From positions 9,677 to 73,676 of the forward strand of contig DBQO01000015.1 of NCBI GenBank assembly GCA_002305275.1: a DNA stretch of 64,000 nucleotides. Reading direction: 5' to 3'. This document shows positions 50,851 to 59,005 of this stretch, piece by piece; the first letter of the stretch is position 1; each line of letters opens with the position of its first letter. The position numbers and the translations under genes are program-made. A model generated the notes under the pieces. It saw only the letters and a list, made by a program, of their open reading frames with translations. It was not told where the DNA came from and ran no database searches. The DNA is from Bacteroidales bacterium UBA1392. Its GTDB lineage: Bacteria; Bacteroidota; Bacteroidia; Bacteroidales; UBA932.

Positions 50851-52023
50851 ATGAAACGAATAATAGATAGTGAAAGGATACCCATTAAGCTTTGGCTCGA
50901 TGAGATTGATGCCAATACTCTCTTTCAGGTTAAGAATCTGGCTAATTTGCCCTTCGCTTTCAAACATATTGCTTTAATGCCGGATGCTCATTCCGGATAT
51001 GGTATGCCGATAGGTGGGGTAATGGCTGCGGATGGTGTTATCGTTCCCAATGCTGTGGGAGTGGATATCGGATGTGGGATGTGTGCGGTCAAGACCGATT
51101 TGAAGTTTACGCCCACTCTTCAGAAATATTTCTCAAAGATTGTTGAGGAGATAAAAGAGAGGGTTCCGGTTGGATTTAAGCACCACAAGAGGGCACAGGA
51201 TGAGGCTCTGATGCCAAAAGGCTATAAGGTTGGCGGTATGGAGGTGGTAAGATCCGAGTATAACTCCGCCCTACGCCAGCTCGGAACCCTTGGAGGTGGC
51301 AATCACTTTATCGAGATTCAGAAGGATAAGGAGGATTATGTTTGGATAATGATTCACTCCGGGAGTAGAAATATAGGCAAACAGGTGGCCGATCATTATA
51401 ACAAACTTGCGAAAAAACTCAATAAGCAGTGGAACTCTCCCGTACCTCCGAAGGCAGACCTGGCCTATCTCCCATTTACCACGGAAGAAGCACACAGGTA
51501 TTTCGAGGAGATGAATTATTGTGTAGATTTTGCCCTGGCCAATCGCAAATTGATGCTCACAAGGGTGCAAGAGATCTTTTTGGATTATTTCCCCAATATA
51601 AAGTTCGGTGAAATCATAAATATTGCCCATAACTATGCGAAATGGGAAAAGCACTTCGGCAAAGAAGTGGTGGTTCATCGCAAAGGCGCTACTTCGGCGC
51701 ACAAGGGTGAGCTTGGAATTATTCCCGGTTCGCAGGGCACCAAATCTTATATTGTAGAGGGCTTGGGCAATCCTGAGGGCTTCTCCAGTTGCTCGCATGG
51801 AGCCGGTAGGATCATGGGACGAAATGAGGCTATCCGCAATTTGAGTTTTGAAGAAGAGGTACGCAAGCTCAACAAAAAGGGAATTATACACTCGATCAGA
51901 AGCCACAGAGATCTGGATGAAGCCCCTTCTGCTTATAAAAACATCCAACAGGTGATGCTTGATCAGGAGGATTTGGTTAAAATAGTGGTAGAACTTTCCC
52001 CTCTCGCGGTGATTAAAGGGTAG
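50851..52023 (+). CDS. rtcB: RtcB-type RNA ligase
   Basis: About 390 residues. Metal- and GMP-binding signatures of RtcB are present: MPDAHSGYGMPIGGV, VGVDIGCGM (metal-binding Cys), LGGGNHFIE, IHSGSRNIG, and SSCSHGAGR near the guanylylated His region. RtcB joins 2',3'-cyclic phosphate or 3'-phosphate ends to 5'-OH ends, repairing or splicing RNA. It is the short form without extra domains. I start at ATG 50851 (MKRIIDSERIPIK), where homology begins, rather than at 50770. A role in repairing tRNA cut by toxins such as HEPN or nucleotidyltransferase proteins is possible, but the location near the island is the only hint. Confidence 0.93.
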   Translation: MKRIIDSERIPIKLWLDEIDANTLFQVKNLANLPFAFKHIALMPDAHSGYGMPIGGVMAADGVIVPNAVGVDIGCGMCAVKTDLKFTPTLQKYFSKIVEEIKERVPVGFKHHKRAQDEALMPKGYKVGGMEVVRSEYNSALRQLGTLGGGNHFIEIQKDKEDYVWIMIHSGSRNIGKQVADHYNKLAKKLNKQWNSPVPPKADLAYLPFTTEEAHRYFEEMNYCVDFALANRKLMLTRVQEIFLDYFPNIKFGEIINIAHNYAKWEKHFGKEVVVHRKGATSAHKGELGIIPGSQGTKSYIVEGLGNPEGFSSCSHGAGRIMGRNEAIRNLSFEEEVRKLNKKGIIHSIRSHRDLDEAPSAYKNIQQVMLDQEDLVKIVVELSPLAVIKG

Positions 52024-52328
52024 GAGAGTCTGAATAGTTTACCCTTATTGGCTTATAATTTTTTTGTTAGTTGTCTCAAAGCAAATTTCGTATTTAACAG
52101 AATTACTAGTGTCCGTAAATAATTATAACTATTCCTTGAAATTGCTGATTATTAGTCAATTGTGAGGCCATTTCGAGTCAACAGATTTGAATATCTCTTT
52201 GATGGATTAACGAAGAAGGACAATTACCAAAAAGGAAAATTCTTATCCTTAAAACTTTTAGTTGGCAGGCATGAAATATTATAAGTATCATACAATTTCT
52301 TACCTTTGTGTAACGAAAATCTTTTATT
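52024..52328. other. Spacer of 305 bases before the type II methylase
   Basis: AT-rich, no coding potential seen. TACCTTTG (52301-52308) is a -7 box 20 bases before the methylase ATG. ACTAGTGTCC near 52105 resembles the insertion-sequence terminus in six to eight bases only. Confidence 0.5.
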
Positions 52329-53123
52329 ATGAGAGTCGGAGAATTTGAAATAAATAACATATACAATATTGACTGCTTGGTGGGGATGAAGATGATGCCA
52401 GATGAGTGTGTCGACTTAGTTGTCACTTCACCCCCTTATGATGATTTGAGAGTCTATAGTGGGTATTCCTTTGATTTTGAGGGTATTGCAAAGGAGTTGT
52501 ATCGTGTTATGAAAAAAGGGGGAGTAGTAGTTTGGGTTGTAGGTGATAAAATTAAAAACGGAAATCGCAGTTTAACAAGTTTTAAGCAATGTCTTTATTT
52601 TCAGGAAATTGGGTTTAATGTCCATGATATTATGATTTATAGGAAAAAGAATACTCCCTTTATGCGTTCCAATGCCTACACTAATTGCTATGAATTTATG
52701 TTTGTATTCTCTAAAGAAAAAGTTGCTACATTCAACCCCTTGAAAACAAAAACGGCCCGCAGCGGATTTGAAAAATTGGTTTCAAACAAAAAAGCAGATG
52801 GAATTAATAATAAAGTAGTTGCTGAGCTAAAAAAAGAAAAAACTTTAACAAATATTTGGAGTTACGCTGTTGGCCTTGGAGGTTCAACAAACGACAAAAT
52901 TGCATTTCAGCATCCAGCTATTTTTCCCGAAAAACTTGCTAATGATCATATTTTATCATGGACCAATGAGGGTGATTTAGTTTTTGATCCTATGAGTGGC
53001 TCTGGTACTACTTGTAAAATGGCAAAGCTGGCCAAGAGAAACTTTTTGGGAATGGAAATTTCTAAAGAATATACAGACTTATCTATAAAAAGACTAAAAA
53101 TGGTGCATCCTCAGCTTTTTTGA
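52329..53123 (+). CDS. Type II DNA methyltransferase, beta-class (N4-cytosine or N6-adenine)
   Basis: A 264-residue methylase in the circularly permuted (beta) order: the catalytic motif IV TSPPYDD comes first (residues 33-39), and the SAM-binding motif I FDPMSGSGTTCKMA comes near the C-terminus, followed by GMEISKEYTDLSIKR. SPPY is commonest in N4-cytosine methylases but also occurs in N6-adenine ones. It converges with an endonuclease gene, their 3' ends overlapping by 13 bases, and with a controller gene behind that, so it is the protecting enzyme of a type II restriction-modification set. Confidence 0.92.
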   Translation: MRVGEFEINNIYNIDCLVGMKMMPDECVDLVVTSPPYDDLRVYSGYSFDFEGIAKELYRVMKKGGVVVWVVGDKIKNGNRSLTSFKQCLYFQEIGFNVHDIMIYRKKNTPFMRSNAYTNCYEFMFVFSKEKVATFNPLKTKTARSGFEKLVSNKKADGINNKVVAELKKEKTLTNIWSYAVGLGGSTNDKIAFQHPAIFPEKLANDHILSWTNEGDLVFDPMSGSGTTCKMAKLAKRNFLGMEISKEYTDLSIKRLKMVHPQLF

Positions 53124-53692
53124 CTTTGTTTGTGCTTCTCCAAATATTTTATAGCTTCTCGCATTAACTCAATACTATCTTTAAAACGGCCTAAACCTGT
53201 GTTGCAACTGTCGCAAATCCAGTCCCTTGCGTTTCCTGTATCATGGTCATGATCAATGACCAAATTAGCTGTAACAAATGGTATTGAGGACTTTTTACAA
53301 ATAGGACAAGTAAAAAAGAATTCCGGCTTAATATCATTCATTCTCTTTCTCTCCAATGGTTTGAGAGCTAAACCATCAATGATTTTCCTGCATTTTGTAC
53401 AGGTAGGACGTGTCGTTTTTCTGCCTTTTGCGTCAGTTTGATTAATTTCAAAATCTTTGTAATCTTCTTTCAAAATATGACAAACATTGCAAATTTTGTA
53501 TTTATATGGTTTCCCTGTCCTTGCGACATCTATAAACTTGATTTTTGATAAGTCAATATCAATTAATACGTTTTTACCGATAAAAAAAACTTTTGCATTT
53601 GAAGATGCTAGCTCTTCTACAAACCCAACAGAATTTTTATCTATGCCTTTGTATTCCTCAGTTAATACAACGAAATCATTAACTTTAATCAT
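53111..53692 (-). CDS. HNH / endonuclease VII-like restriction endonuclease
   Basis: A 193-residue protein. The C-terminal half matches recombination-endonuclease VII-type HNH nucleases: CPICKKSS, then LVIDHDHDTGNARDWICDSCNTGLGRFKD (shown in parts: DHDHDTG, CDSCNTGLG), giving a zinc-bound beta-beta-alpha-metal site. A first zinc pair (CNVCHIL, CTKCRKI) precedes it. The N-terminus (VNDFVVLTEEYKG) may be a small beta barrel for target reading. It follows the controller gene by six bases and converges on the methylase, the arrangement expected for a restriction enzyme. Confidence 0.82.
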   Translation of the reverse strand: MIKVNDFVVLTEEYKGIDKNSVGFVEELASSNAKVFFIGKNVLIDIDLSKIKFIDVARTGKPYKYKICNVCHILKEDYKDFEINQTDAKGRKTTRPTCTKCRKIIDGLALKPLERKRMNDIKPEFFFTCPICKKSSIPFVTANLVIDHDHDTGNARDWICDSCNTGLGRFKDSIELMREAIKYLEKHKQSQKS

Positions 53693-53698
53693 ATTATT

Positions 53699-53917
53699 TC
53701 ACTGAAATAGGGGAGAATTAAAAAAATCTGAAACAGACGTTTCTAAAGCTTCTGCAATTTTTTCGATGTTAACTACTGAAACATTACGTTTCCCACGCTC
53801 GATACTAGCAATATACGTCCTGTCAAGATCGCACTTAAACGAAAATTTCTCTTGACTCAATCCTTTAGCAGTACGTAATTCACGTAGTCTTAATCCGATT
53901 CTTTCTTTAATATTCAT
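53699..53917 (-). CDS. XRE-family controller (C) protein
   Basis: About 72 residues from ATG 53917: a helix-turn-helix of the Cro/C1 type (GLRLRELRTAKGLSQEKFS, then LDRTYIASIERGKRNVSVVNIEKIAEAL). Size and position before a restriction gene fit C proteins that delay endonuclease expression after entry into a new host. A TTG/TAAATTTG promoter lies upstream (53937-53967), with an inverted repeat TAACAA/TTGTTA at 53979-53994 that may be its operator. Confidence 0.88.
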   Translation of the reverse strand: MNIKERIGLRLRELRTAKGLSQEKFSFKCDLDRTYIASIERGKRNVSVVNIEKIAEALETSVSDFFNSPLFQ

Positions 53918-53936
53918 ACATAAATGCTTAAACAAA

Positions 53937-53967
53937 CAAATTTATATGTTTGTTGGTTTTCATACAA
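53937..53967 (-). promoter_or_regulatory. Promoter of the controller/endonuclease unit
   Basis: Minus strand TTG (53965-53967) and TAAATTTG (53937-53944), spacer 20 bases. Start expected near 53930, 13 bases before the C-protein ATG. Confidence 0.7.
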
Positions 53968-53978
53968 CGGACTATGAG

Positions 53979-53994
53979 TAACAATTGGTTGTTA
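53979..53994. repeat. Inverted repeat TAACAA-TTGG-TTGTTA, candidate C-protein operator
   Basis: Six-base arms with a four-base spacer, 12 bases upstream of the promoter's TTG. Position suits an activator site. Assignment to the controller is inference. Confidence 0.45.
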
Positions 53995-54172
53995 GAATAA
54001 CTACTGCATTATGTTTGTTTTATTTATTAGATTTATTTAAAATGCACATAGGCAACCTTAATTATTATTACTTTAGTGTTTTGTAATATGCATTTTTGTA
54101 TATTTGTCTAAGTGACTTCAAACTATCTAAGTAACTAAATGTCACTCAAATCATTATTTAATAATTAATATT

Positions 54173-54997
54173 ATGATTGCACAAGGACACGGAAGTAATT
54201 GGAAATGCATTGATGATATAGACAAAGTGTTTCAAGAAATTGTCCCATCAATGTTCGACAAAGGAAGAGTAATGGAAACCATTGAAACAACTGTTGATTG
54301 TTTTGATGATGAAGTTCCTGTTCATACTCAAGTGTTTTCTTTTTCAGATGACTCAGAATTAACCGCGAAACTTTTAATTGCGAATAATCCTAAGACAGAG
54401 AGTGGGGAGCTTTTTGCGGGCTACCCATATGTTAATTACAAGAGTAGTATTAAACTGAAAATACAGGAAATATATGAGTGGGACAACCTTGTTGAGGCTA
54501 TTATAATAGGAGAAACGAAAAATGGGGAGAAAATTTCCTTTTTCGATACAAATTATTTTTTGAATAAAGAGAGTTACAAGAGAGGTGAAATATATGATTT
54601 CTCAATTTTTGCGATAGGGTACGAAGTTGAGATGCTGAAAGATGACAAAGTCGTATTTGAAGGACAACAGGCAGTTGATTGGCATGCGAAACTGGGAAGA
54701 GAGCCGACTTATGATAAAGATGGAAATGTAAAACCCGTGGTGATTTATCTAAACGAGCTTGTCTATTTTATGTCAACAGAGAGTGACACCCCTTATTATA
54801 TGGCTTTTCAATCGCCAATTAGTAGCATTGAGACTCTACGTGCATTTGACAAAGATTTTTATAAAATTAAAATTACAATAGCCAGAGATCCTGATATTGA
54901 AATTTATCTGTATGCAAGGGCTGATTTTTTTGATACAGAACCAAAAGTAAATGATGCGATACGTGGAATTATGTGGTTACAAGGTAAAAAAGAATAA
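54173..54997 (+). CDS. Hypothetical protein, 274 residues
   Basis: Soluble, acidic, mixed alpha/beta protein with no signal peptide; distinctive segments are GYPYVNYKSSIKLKIQEIYEWDN and AVDWHAKLGREPTYDKDGNVKP, the latter suggesting a beta hairpin. I recognise no family. A TATATTTG box at 54099-54106 precedes it by about 70 bases. It stands beside the type II restriction genes on the opposite strand, but nothing in the sequence ties it to them. Confidence 0.65.
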   Translation: MIAQGHGSNWKCIDDIDKVFQEIVPSMFDKGRVMETIETTVDCFDDEVPVHTQVFSFSDDSELTAKLLIANNPKTESGELFAGYPYVNYKSSIKLKIQEIYEWDNLVEAIIIGETKNGEKISFFDTNYFLNKESYKRGEIYDFSIFAIGYEVEMLKDDKVVFEGQQAVDWHAKLGREPTYDKDGNVKPVVIYLNELVYFMSTESDTPYYMAFQSPISSIETLRAFDKDFYKIKITIARDPDIEIYLYARADFFDTEPKVNDAIRGIMWLQGKKE

Positions 54998-55033
54998 CAT
55001 TGCGTAAATATCATCTATATAGAAGTTGCGACT

Positions 55034-55308
55034 TTGGTTTTTCTTCCGGAGCTTACAGCTGATCACAGGTTGTTTGAGAAACAGATTGAGTATTTTAAGA
55101 GTCAATTCAATATGGTCATTGTGTTTGATTACACCCTACTTGATAAAACAACATGGCACGAAAGTAGCGGCATTCCAATTGAACTGATCAAAACGCAACC
55201 CACAACTCTGATATGAAGCAATCCGCTATTATCAATGGTTTGATTGAGGAGTTTGTTGAGAAACAAATAGTATCGGTTCCGTATGAGATTTTCAATTATA
55301 GGAATTAA
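55034..55308 (+). pseudogene. Remnant of an alpha/beta hydrolase gene
   Basis: The first piece (LVFLPELTADHRLFEKQIEYFKSQF) is the typical first strand and helix of an alpha/beta hydrolase, but it lacks the oxyanion glycine context and runs out of homology after about 35 residues. A second short frame from 55213 (MKQSAIINGLIEEFVEKQ) could be the C-terminal helix. The nucleophile and lid regions are missing, so the gene has lost its centre. Low confidence for the second piece. Confidence 0.45.
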
Positions 55309-55326
55309 TTAAGCAGAATTTTAATC

Positions 55327-56196
55327 ATGAAAGAAAGGAAAGTAAGACAGATAGTAAGGGGGCAGGGTACGATGGATGGTGCCGGTGTAAAACTGACCCG
55401 TGTATTGGGGAAACCCACGATAGAGGCATTTGATCCGTTTTTGATGTTGGACGGATTTGACTCAGCTAACCCCGACGATTATATTAAAGGATTTCCCTGG
55501 CATCCTCACCGGGGAATTGTGACGGTAACTTATTTGGTTAGCGGTGAGATGGAGCATGGAGATAGCTTGGGCAACAGAGGAGTGATATCAGACCTGGGTT
55601 GCCAGTGGATGACGGCAGGATCGGGCATAATTCATCAGGAGATGCCTATAGCGTCGCCGCGGATGTTAGGATGTCAGTTATGGATCAACTTGCCTGCCAA
55701 AGATAAAATGACTCAACCCTCGTATGGTGACATTGTCGCCGAAAATGTCCCGGTGGTCAAAGAAGAGGGTGCCGAGGTGCGGGTTGTTGCAGACAGCTAT
55801 AAAGGAACCAAAGGAGCATTTGATGGGAAATATGTTAAGGTGAAATACCTCGATGTAAAATTAGAACCCAATAAGGAGTGGTCCTATAATGAAGCAGCCA
55901 ACGATGAGACTCTGTTCATTTATTTGCTCGATGGAGCTATTGCCCCTGACATCTCCAAAGAGGAATTTGAAGCAAGAGGTTGTGCAATTTTGTTTGAATC
56001 GGAGGATATAAATTCTTCAAACGAGGACCTTATTCGGGTAAAATCCGGAGCCTCCGGGGCCAGATTCGTATTATTAGCGGCCAAACCATTGCGAGAACCT
56101 GTTGCCTGGGGAGGTCCAATTGTGATGAACACTCGGGAGGAATTACATTTGGCTTTCGAAGAATTGAACAACAATAACTTCATTAAACACAAATAA
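55327..56196 (+). CDS. Pirin family protein
   Basis: A 289-residue bicupin. The conserved iron-binding pirin block FPWHPHRGIVTVTYLVSGEMEHGDSLGN (shown in parts: PWHPHRG, EHGDSLG), followed by GCQWMTAGSGIIHQEMP, carries the His and Glu ligands. Pirins can act as quercetin-dioxygenase-like enzymes or redox-sensitive cofactors; the physiological role here is unknown. Ends at a bidirectional terminator shared with the superoxide dismutase gene. Confidence 0.95.
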   Translation: MKERKVRQIVRGQGTMDGAGVKLTRVLGKPTIEAFDPFLMLDGFDSANPDDYIKGFPWHPHRGIVTVTYLVSGEMEHGDSLGNRGVISDLGCQWMTAGSGIIHQEMPIASPRMLGCQLWINLPAKDKMTQPSYGDIVAENVPVVKEEGAEVRVVADSYKGTKGAFDGKYVKVKYLDVKLEPNKEWSYNEAANDETLFIYLLDGAIAPDISKEEFEARGCAILFESEDINSSNEDLIRVKSGASGARFVLLAAKPLREPVAWGGPIVMNTREELHLAFEELNNNNFIKHK

Positions 56197-56254
56197 AGTT
56201 ATGTTTCTGTAGTCCAGACGCCTAATCGGGTGTTTTTGATTTTGACCAAAAAAA

Positions 56255-56283
56255 GGCATCGCCAACAGTGGCAATGCCTTTTT
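56255..56283. terminator. Bidirectional terminator between pirin and superoxide dismutase genes
   Basis: GGCAT-c-GCCA and TGGC-a-ATGCC form a stem with one internal mismatch and an ACAG loop (56255-56278). T-runs lie on the plus-strand 3' side and A-runs (56248-56254) on the 5' side, so it can serve both convergent genes. Confidence 0.85.
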
Positions 56284-56303
56284 GCTATAAAGTAGGGTTG
56301 CAA

Positions 56304-56999
56304 TTAATAACCACCCAGTTCGGCCACTTTATTCCAGTTTACTACATTCCAGAATGCTTTTACGTATCCACCTCTTTTGGATTGATATTTCAGGTAGTAA
56401 GCATGCTCCCAAACATCCAAAGCGAGGATTGGAGTACCCTCCAGTTTGTAGTAAGGCATCAGCATATTGTCCTGATTGGGAGTAGACTCTATATAAAGAG
56501 TTCCATTCTCTTTTTTGAGTAACCAAACCCAACCCGAGCCAAAACGCCCAACGGCTGCTTTCTCAAATTCTTCCTTGAATCTATCTATACTGCCGAAATA
56601 TTGTATTATTGCGCTTTCCAATGCAGGTGACATGGTTGAGCTTCCTGCGGGTCCCATGATCTCCCAGAAAAGCGTGTGGTTGTAGTGTCCGCCACCGTTG
56701 TTACGCACAGCGGTTTGAATCTCTTCGGGCAATGAGTTGAGTTTTAACAGCAATTCATCAACCGACCAGCTATGATACTGTGGGTATTGTTCCAAAGCTT
56801 TATTTAAGTTGTTAACGTAGGCTTGGTGGTGTCCTGTATGGTGAATTAGCATCGTTGTGCTATCTATGTAGGGTTCAAGTGCATTGTATTTATATGGTAG
56901 CTCGGGCAACTTATGTTGTCCAAATGCAAAACCTGTAGATAAAGCCATTAATATTAGGCTATATAGTGCAATAATTGCGTTTTTTACTAATCTGTTCAT
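56304..56999 (-). CDS. Exported Fe/Mn superoxide dismutase
   Basis: The 231-residue protein has a normal iron/manganese superoxide dismutase body: LPELPYKYNALEPYID, the ligands in HHTGHHQAYVNNLN and NNGGGHYNHTLFW, and the signature DVWEHAYYLKYQ. Unusually, it carries a signal peptide (ALYSLILMALSTGFAFGQ), so it should act in the periplasm or outside, against superoxide arising there. The AhpD-like gene ends 41 bases upstream on the same strand. Metal preference cannot be settled by eye, although GPAG near residue 120 is a position used for it. Confidence 0.93.
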   Translation of the reverse strand: MNRLVKNAIIALYSLILMALSTGFAFGQHKLPELPYKYNALEPYIDSTTMLIHHTGHHQAYVNNLNKALEQYPQYHSWSVDELLLKLNSLPEEIQTAVRNNGGGHYNHTLFWEIMGPAGSSTMSPALESAIIQYFGSIDRFKEEFEKAAVGRFGSGWVWLLKKENGTLYIESTPNQDNMLMPYYKLEGTPILALDVWEHAYYLKYQSKRGGYVKAFWNVVNWNKVAELGGY

Positions 57000-57040
57000 T
57001 TTCGTTAGAATGGTTAACTTGGTTATTATTAAATTCCAAA

Positions 57041-57688
57041 CTAGTCATCAGTTGTTCTTGTGTCAAATCTTTCATTTGGTAAACCAAATATGGATCTAAG
57101 TAATCCATGAATAAGTGCAATAGGTAATAATAATCCCCCTACCAAAATCATTCCTAACTCATAAAACAAGGAGCTTTTCTTGTAAGGTTTACCGTGAATT
57201 CTGGCAATAAAGGCGCTGAAGGGTATCCCGTATGCGTTTCCTGCAAATATTACCTGACATGCCGCAAGTATGACAAGGGCCTCCTTTTTGCCATATTGTC
57301 CTACAATCTTATCGTAAGTCTCTTTTTTAGGGAATCCTCTTGAATCGGCAAAGTGTTGGGCAAAAAAGATGGCTTTTGCCTCTTCAGGCTTAATGTAGTC
57401 GGTCTCTCCGTTTAAAAAACCAGCTATTTCTTCATTGCTCATGCCTTGCTGAAGAGCCATTTTGGTATGCTGATAGGAACATGCTGCGCACCCGTTTACT
57501 TCGGTTACAGCCAATTGCAAACGCTCCACTAACTGTTCGTCTACTAATTTGCTCTTTTTATTGCCAATGAGCCTTGATATGGCTTTTGGAACATAAACGA
57601 ATGAACGATAAAGCTCCCACAAACTAAACTTTCGTTTAAACGTATCTCTTTGTTTTACTAATTCGGATAAACTCTTATTATTGGTCAT
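57041..57688 (-). CDS. AhpD-like carboxymuconolactone decarboxylase family protein
   Basis: About 215 residues from ATG 57688 (MTNNKSLSELV); an upstream extension of the frame lacks homology and crosses a possible small gene. The AhpD core has NGCAACSYQHTKMALQQGMS with the redox CxxC and following His, then the helix AKAIFFAQHFADSRG. The C-terminus has a hydrophobic segment (LGMILVGGLLLPIALIHGLL) that could anchor it to the membrane, unlike typical AhpD. Likely a peroxidase or thiol-disulphide enzyme, co-transcribed with the exported superoxide dismutase. Confidence 0.85.
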   Translation of the reverse strand: MTNNKSLSELVKQRDTFKRKFSLWELYRSFVYVPKAISRLIGNKKSKLVDEQLVERLQLAVTEVNGCAACSYQHTKMALQQGMSNEEIAGFLNGETDYIKPEEAKAIFFAQHFADSRGFPKKETYDKIVGQYGKKEALVILAACQVIFAGNAYGIPFSAFIARIHGKPYKKSSLFYELGMILVGGLLLPIALIHGLLRSIFGLPNERFDTRTTDD

Positions 57689-57716
57689 ACCTCTATTTTT
57701 ACTGCAATAATTTCTA

Positions 57717-57872
57717 TTATACTGATTTGTCTTTAAGCAAATAACTCCTTTTAATCCACCAATAAGCGTGCCGAGACAATAATTCAGTTTTACTCTGACA
57801 AACAGCACATCCGAATCCAAATGTATTAGGTATATGTTCCATTTGGGCTTGATCATCTTGCGGCTTTTGCAT
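57717..57872 (-). CDS. Possible small CxxC protein, 51 residues
   Basis: A short frame on the minus strand (MQKPQDDQAQMEHIPNTFGF, then GCAVCQSKTELLSRHAYWWI) with a single CxxC, ending 28 bases before the AhpD-like ATG. It is distinct from the longer AhpD frame. Supporting signs are the CAVC motif and the position ahead of a CxxC enzyme. There is no promoter box or homology I can name, so this is tentative. Confidence 0.35.
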   Translation of the reverse strand: MQKPQDDQAQMEHIPNTFGFGCAVCQSKTELLSRHAYWWIKRSYLLKDKSV

Positions 57873-57946
57873 CGTAAGCATAACAGTTTCAGAGATTTAT
57901 TCTGTAAAAAGGAGATATAATTCTTACATTTGTCTAAAATAATAGA

Positions 57947-58168
57947 ATGGATACTATGAAATCAAAATTTTATGTAGCAGTTATTGCAATAGTTGTTTTT
58001 GCAATTTATTTGTTGCTTGTTTGGCTTATAAGGTTGTCGACCGGTATGCTTCCTATAGAAGATGGAATATTTGGTGTTTTCAAGGAACATGATTTCATCA
58101 TAGCATTTGTAGTAGTGGGTTTTGTGATTTTAGCACGGTCCAGACAGAAAAGAAAAGAGAAAAAATGA
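57947..58168 (+). CDS. Small two-helix membrane protein
   Basis: Seventy-three residues with two hydrophobic helices (VAVIAIVVFAIYLLLVWLI and FIIAFVVVGFVILA) and a strongly basic tail (RSRQKRKEKK). A TACATTTG box at 57925-57932 lies 14 bases before the ATG. Its stop overlaps the start of the metallo-hydrolase gene (ATGA), so translation is coupled. No family recognised. Confidence 0.7.
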   Translation: MDTMKSKFYVAVIAIVVFAIYLLLVWLIRLSTGMLPIEDGIFGVFKEHDFIIAFVVVGFVILARSRQKRKEKK

Positions 58169-58995
58169 GAGTTGTTGTTTTGGCAGATAACAGGGCAGTG
58201 GAGGCCGGTTTTGGGACCGAGCATGGGCTTTCCGTTTATCTGGAAACGGAGAGCTACAAATGCTTGCTGGATGTTGGAGCTTCAGATCTGTTTGCCCGCA
58301 ACGCAAATATGATGGATATAGATTTGAGCGATGTCGACTATATTTTTATTTCTCATGGACATGCCGACCATATAGGCGGCTTGCCGGCATTTTTAGTGAT
58401 TAACCAAAAAGCCAAAATAGTCCTCTCTTCGCATATCTTCAATCGGGATTATTATTCCTCGAGAAACAGTTTTAGGAAAATAAGTGTCGATTTTGACTTT
58501 AATGCTCTAAAAGAGCGATTGATTGCGGTTGATGAAAAAGCTTTGTTTGAGGAGGAGATTGCTGTTTTTAACCCTACAATCAGAAAACATCCCTACCCTA
58601 AAGCCAATGGAATGCTTTTTAAAAGCCACGGAGATGAGTTGATAGACGACGACTTCGATCACGAGCTGATTATTGTAGTTGGAAAAGAAAAACGATTTGT
58701 CTTTACCGGTTGTGGACACAATGGATTACTGAATATTTTGGAGAGTGTGATAGCAGAAGGAAGCGGAGAGATAGCTTGCGTGATGGGAGGATTCCATCTG
58801 TTGGATAACAAAAACGGCTTAGAATATGAAACTGCTGAAGAGATAGTAGAGTTAGGGGAGAAGCTCAAAAGTCGCTTTCCTTCTACCGGTTTTATTACAG
58901 GACATTGCACAGGTGATAACGCTTTCAGCCACCTCAAAAGCATTTTAGGTGAACAACTCAAACAGTTTTATGTCGGCTATGAGCTGTCAATTTAA
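58165..58995 (+). CDS. MBL-fold metallo-hydrolase
   Basis: A 276-residue metallo-beta-lactamase-fold protein: SHGHADHIGG carries the HxHxDH zinc ligands near residue 64, and later ligand segments are FTGCGHNGLLN, VMGGFHLLD and FITGHCTGDNA. The layout is that of the group related to 7,8-dihydropterin-6-methyl-4-(beta-D-ribofuranosyl)aminobenzene-phosphate synthase-like hydrolases. Substrate unknown. No signal peptide. It converges on a nitroreductase gene 10 bases away. Confidence 0.9.
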   Translation: MRVVVLADNRAVEAGFGTEHGLSVYLETESYKCLLDVGASDLFARNANMMDIDLSDVDYIFISHGHADHIGGLPAFLVINQKAKIVLSSHIFNRDYYSSRNSFRKISVDFDFNALKERLIAVDEKALFEEEIAVFNPTIRKHPYPKANGMLFKSHGDELIDDDFDHELIIVVGKEKRFVFTGCGHNGLLNILESVIAEGSGEIACVMGGFHLLDNKNGLEYETAEEIVELGEKLKSRFPSTGFITGHCTGDNAFSHLKSILGEQLKQFYVGYELSI

Positions 58996-59005
58996 TGGGC
59001 TTTAA

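Noticed and set aside
52100..52125. Possible solo terminus of the IS4-type element (ACTAGTGTCC)
   Set aside because: Only about eight bases match the terminal repeat; expected by chance in AT-rich spacer.
57689..57856. Upstream extension of the AhpD-like gene to 57856
   Set aside because: No homology in the extension; a normal AhpD start exists at 57688.
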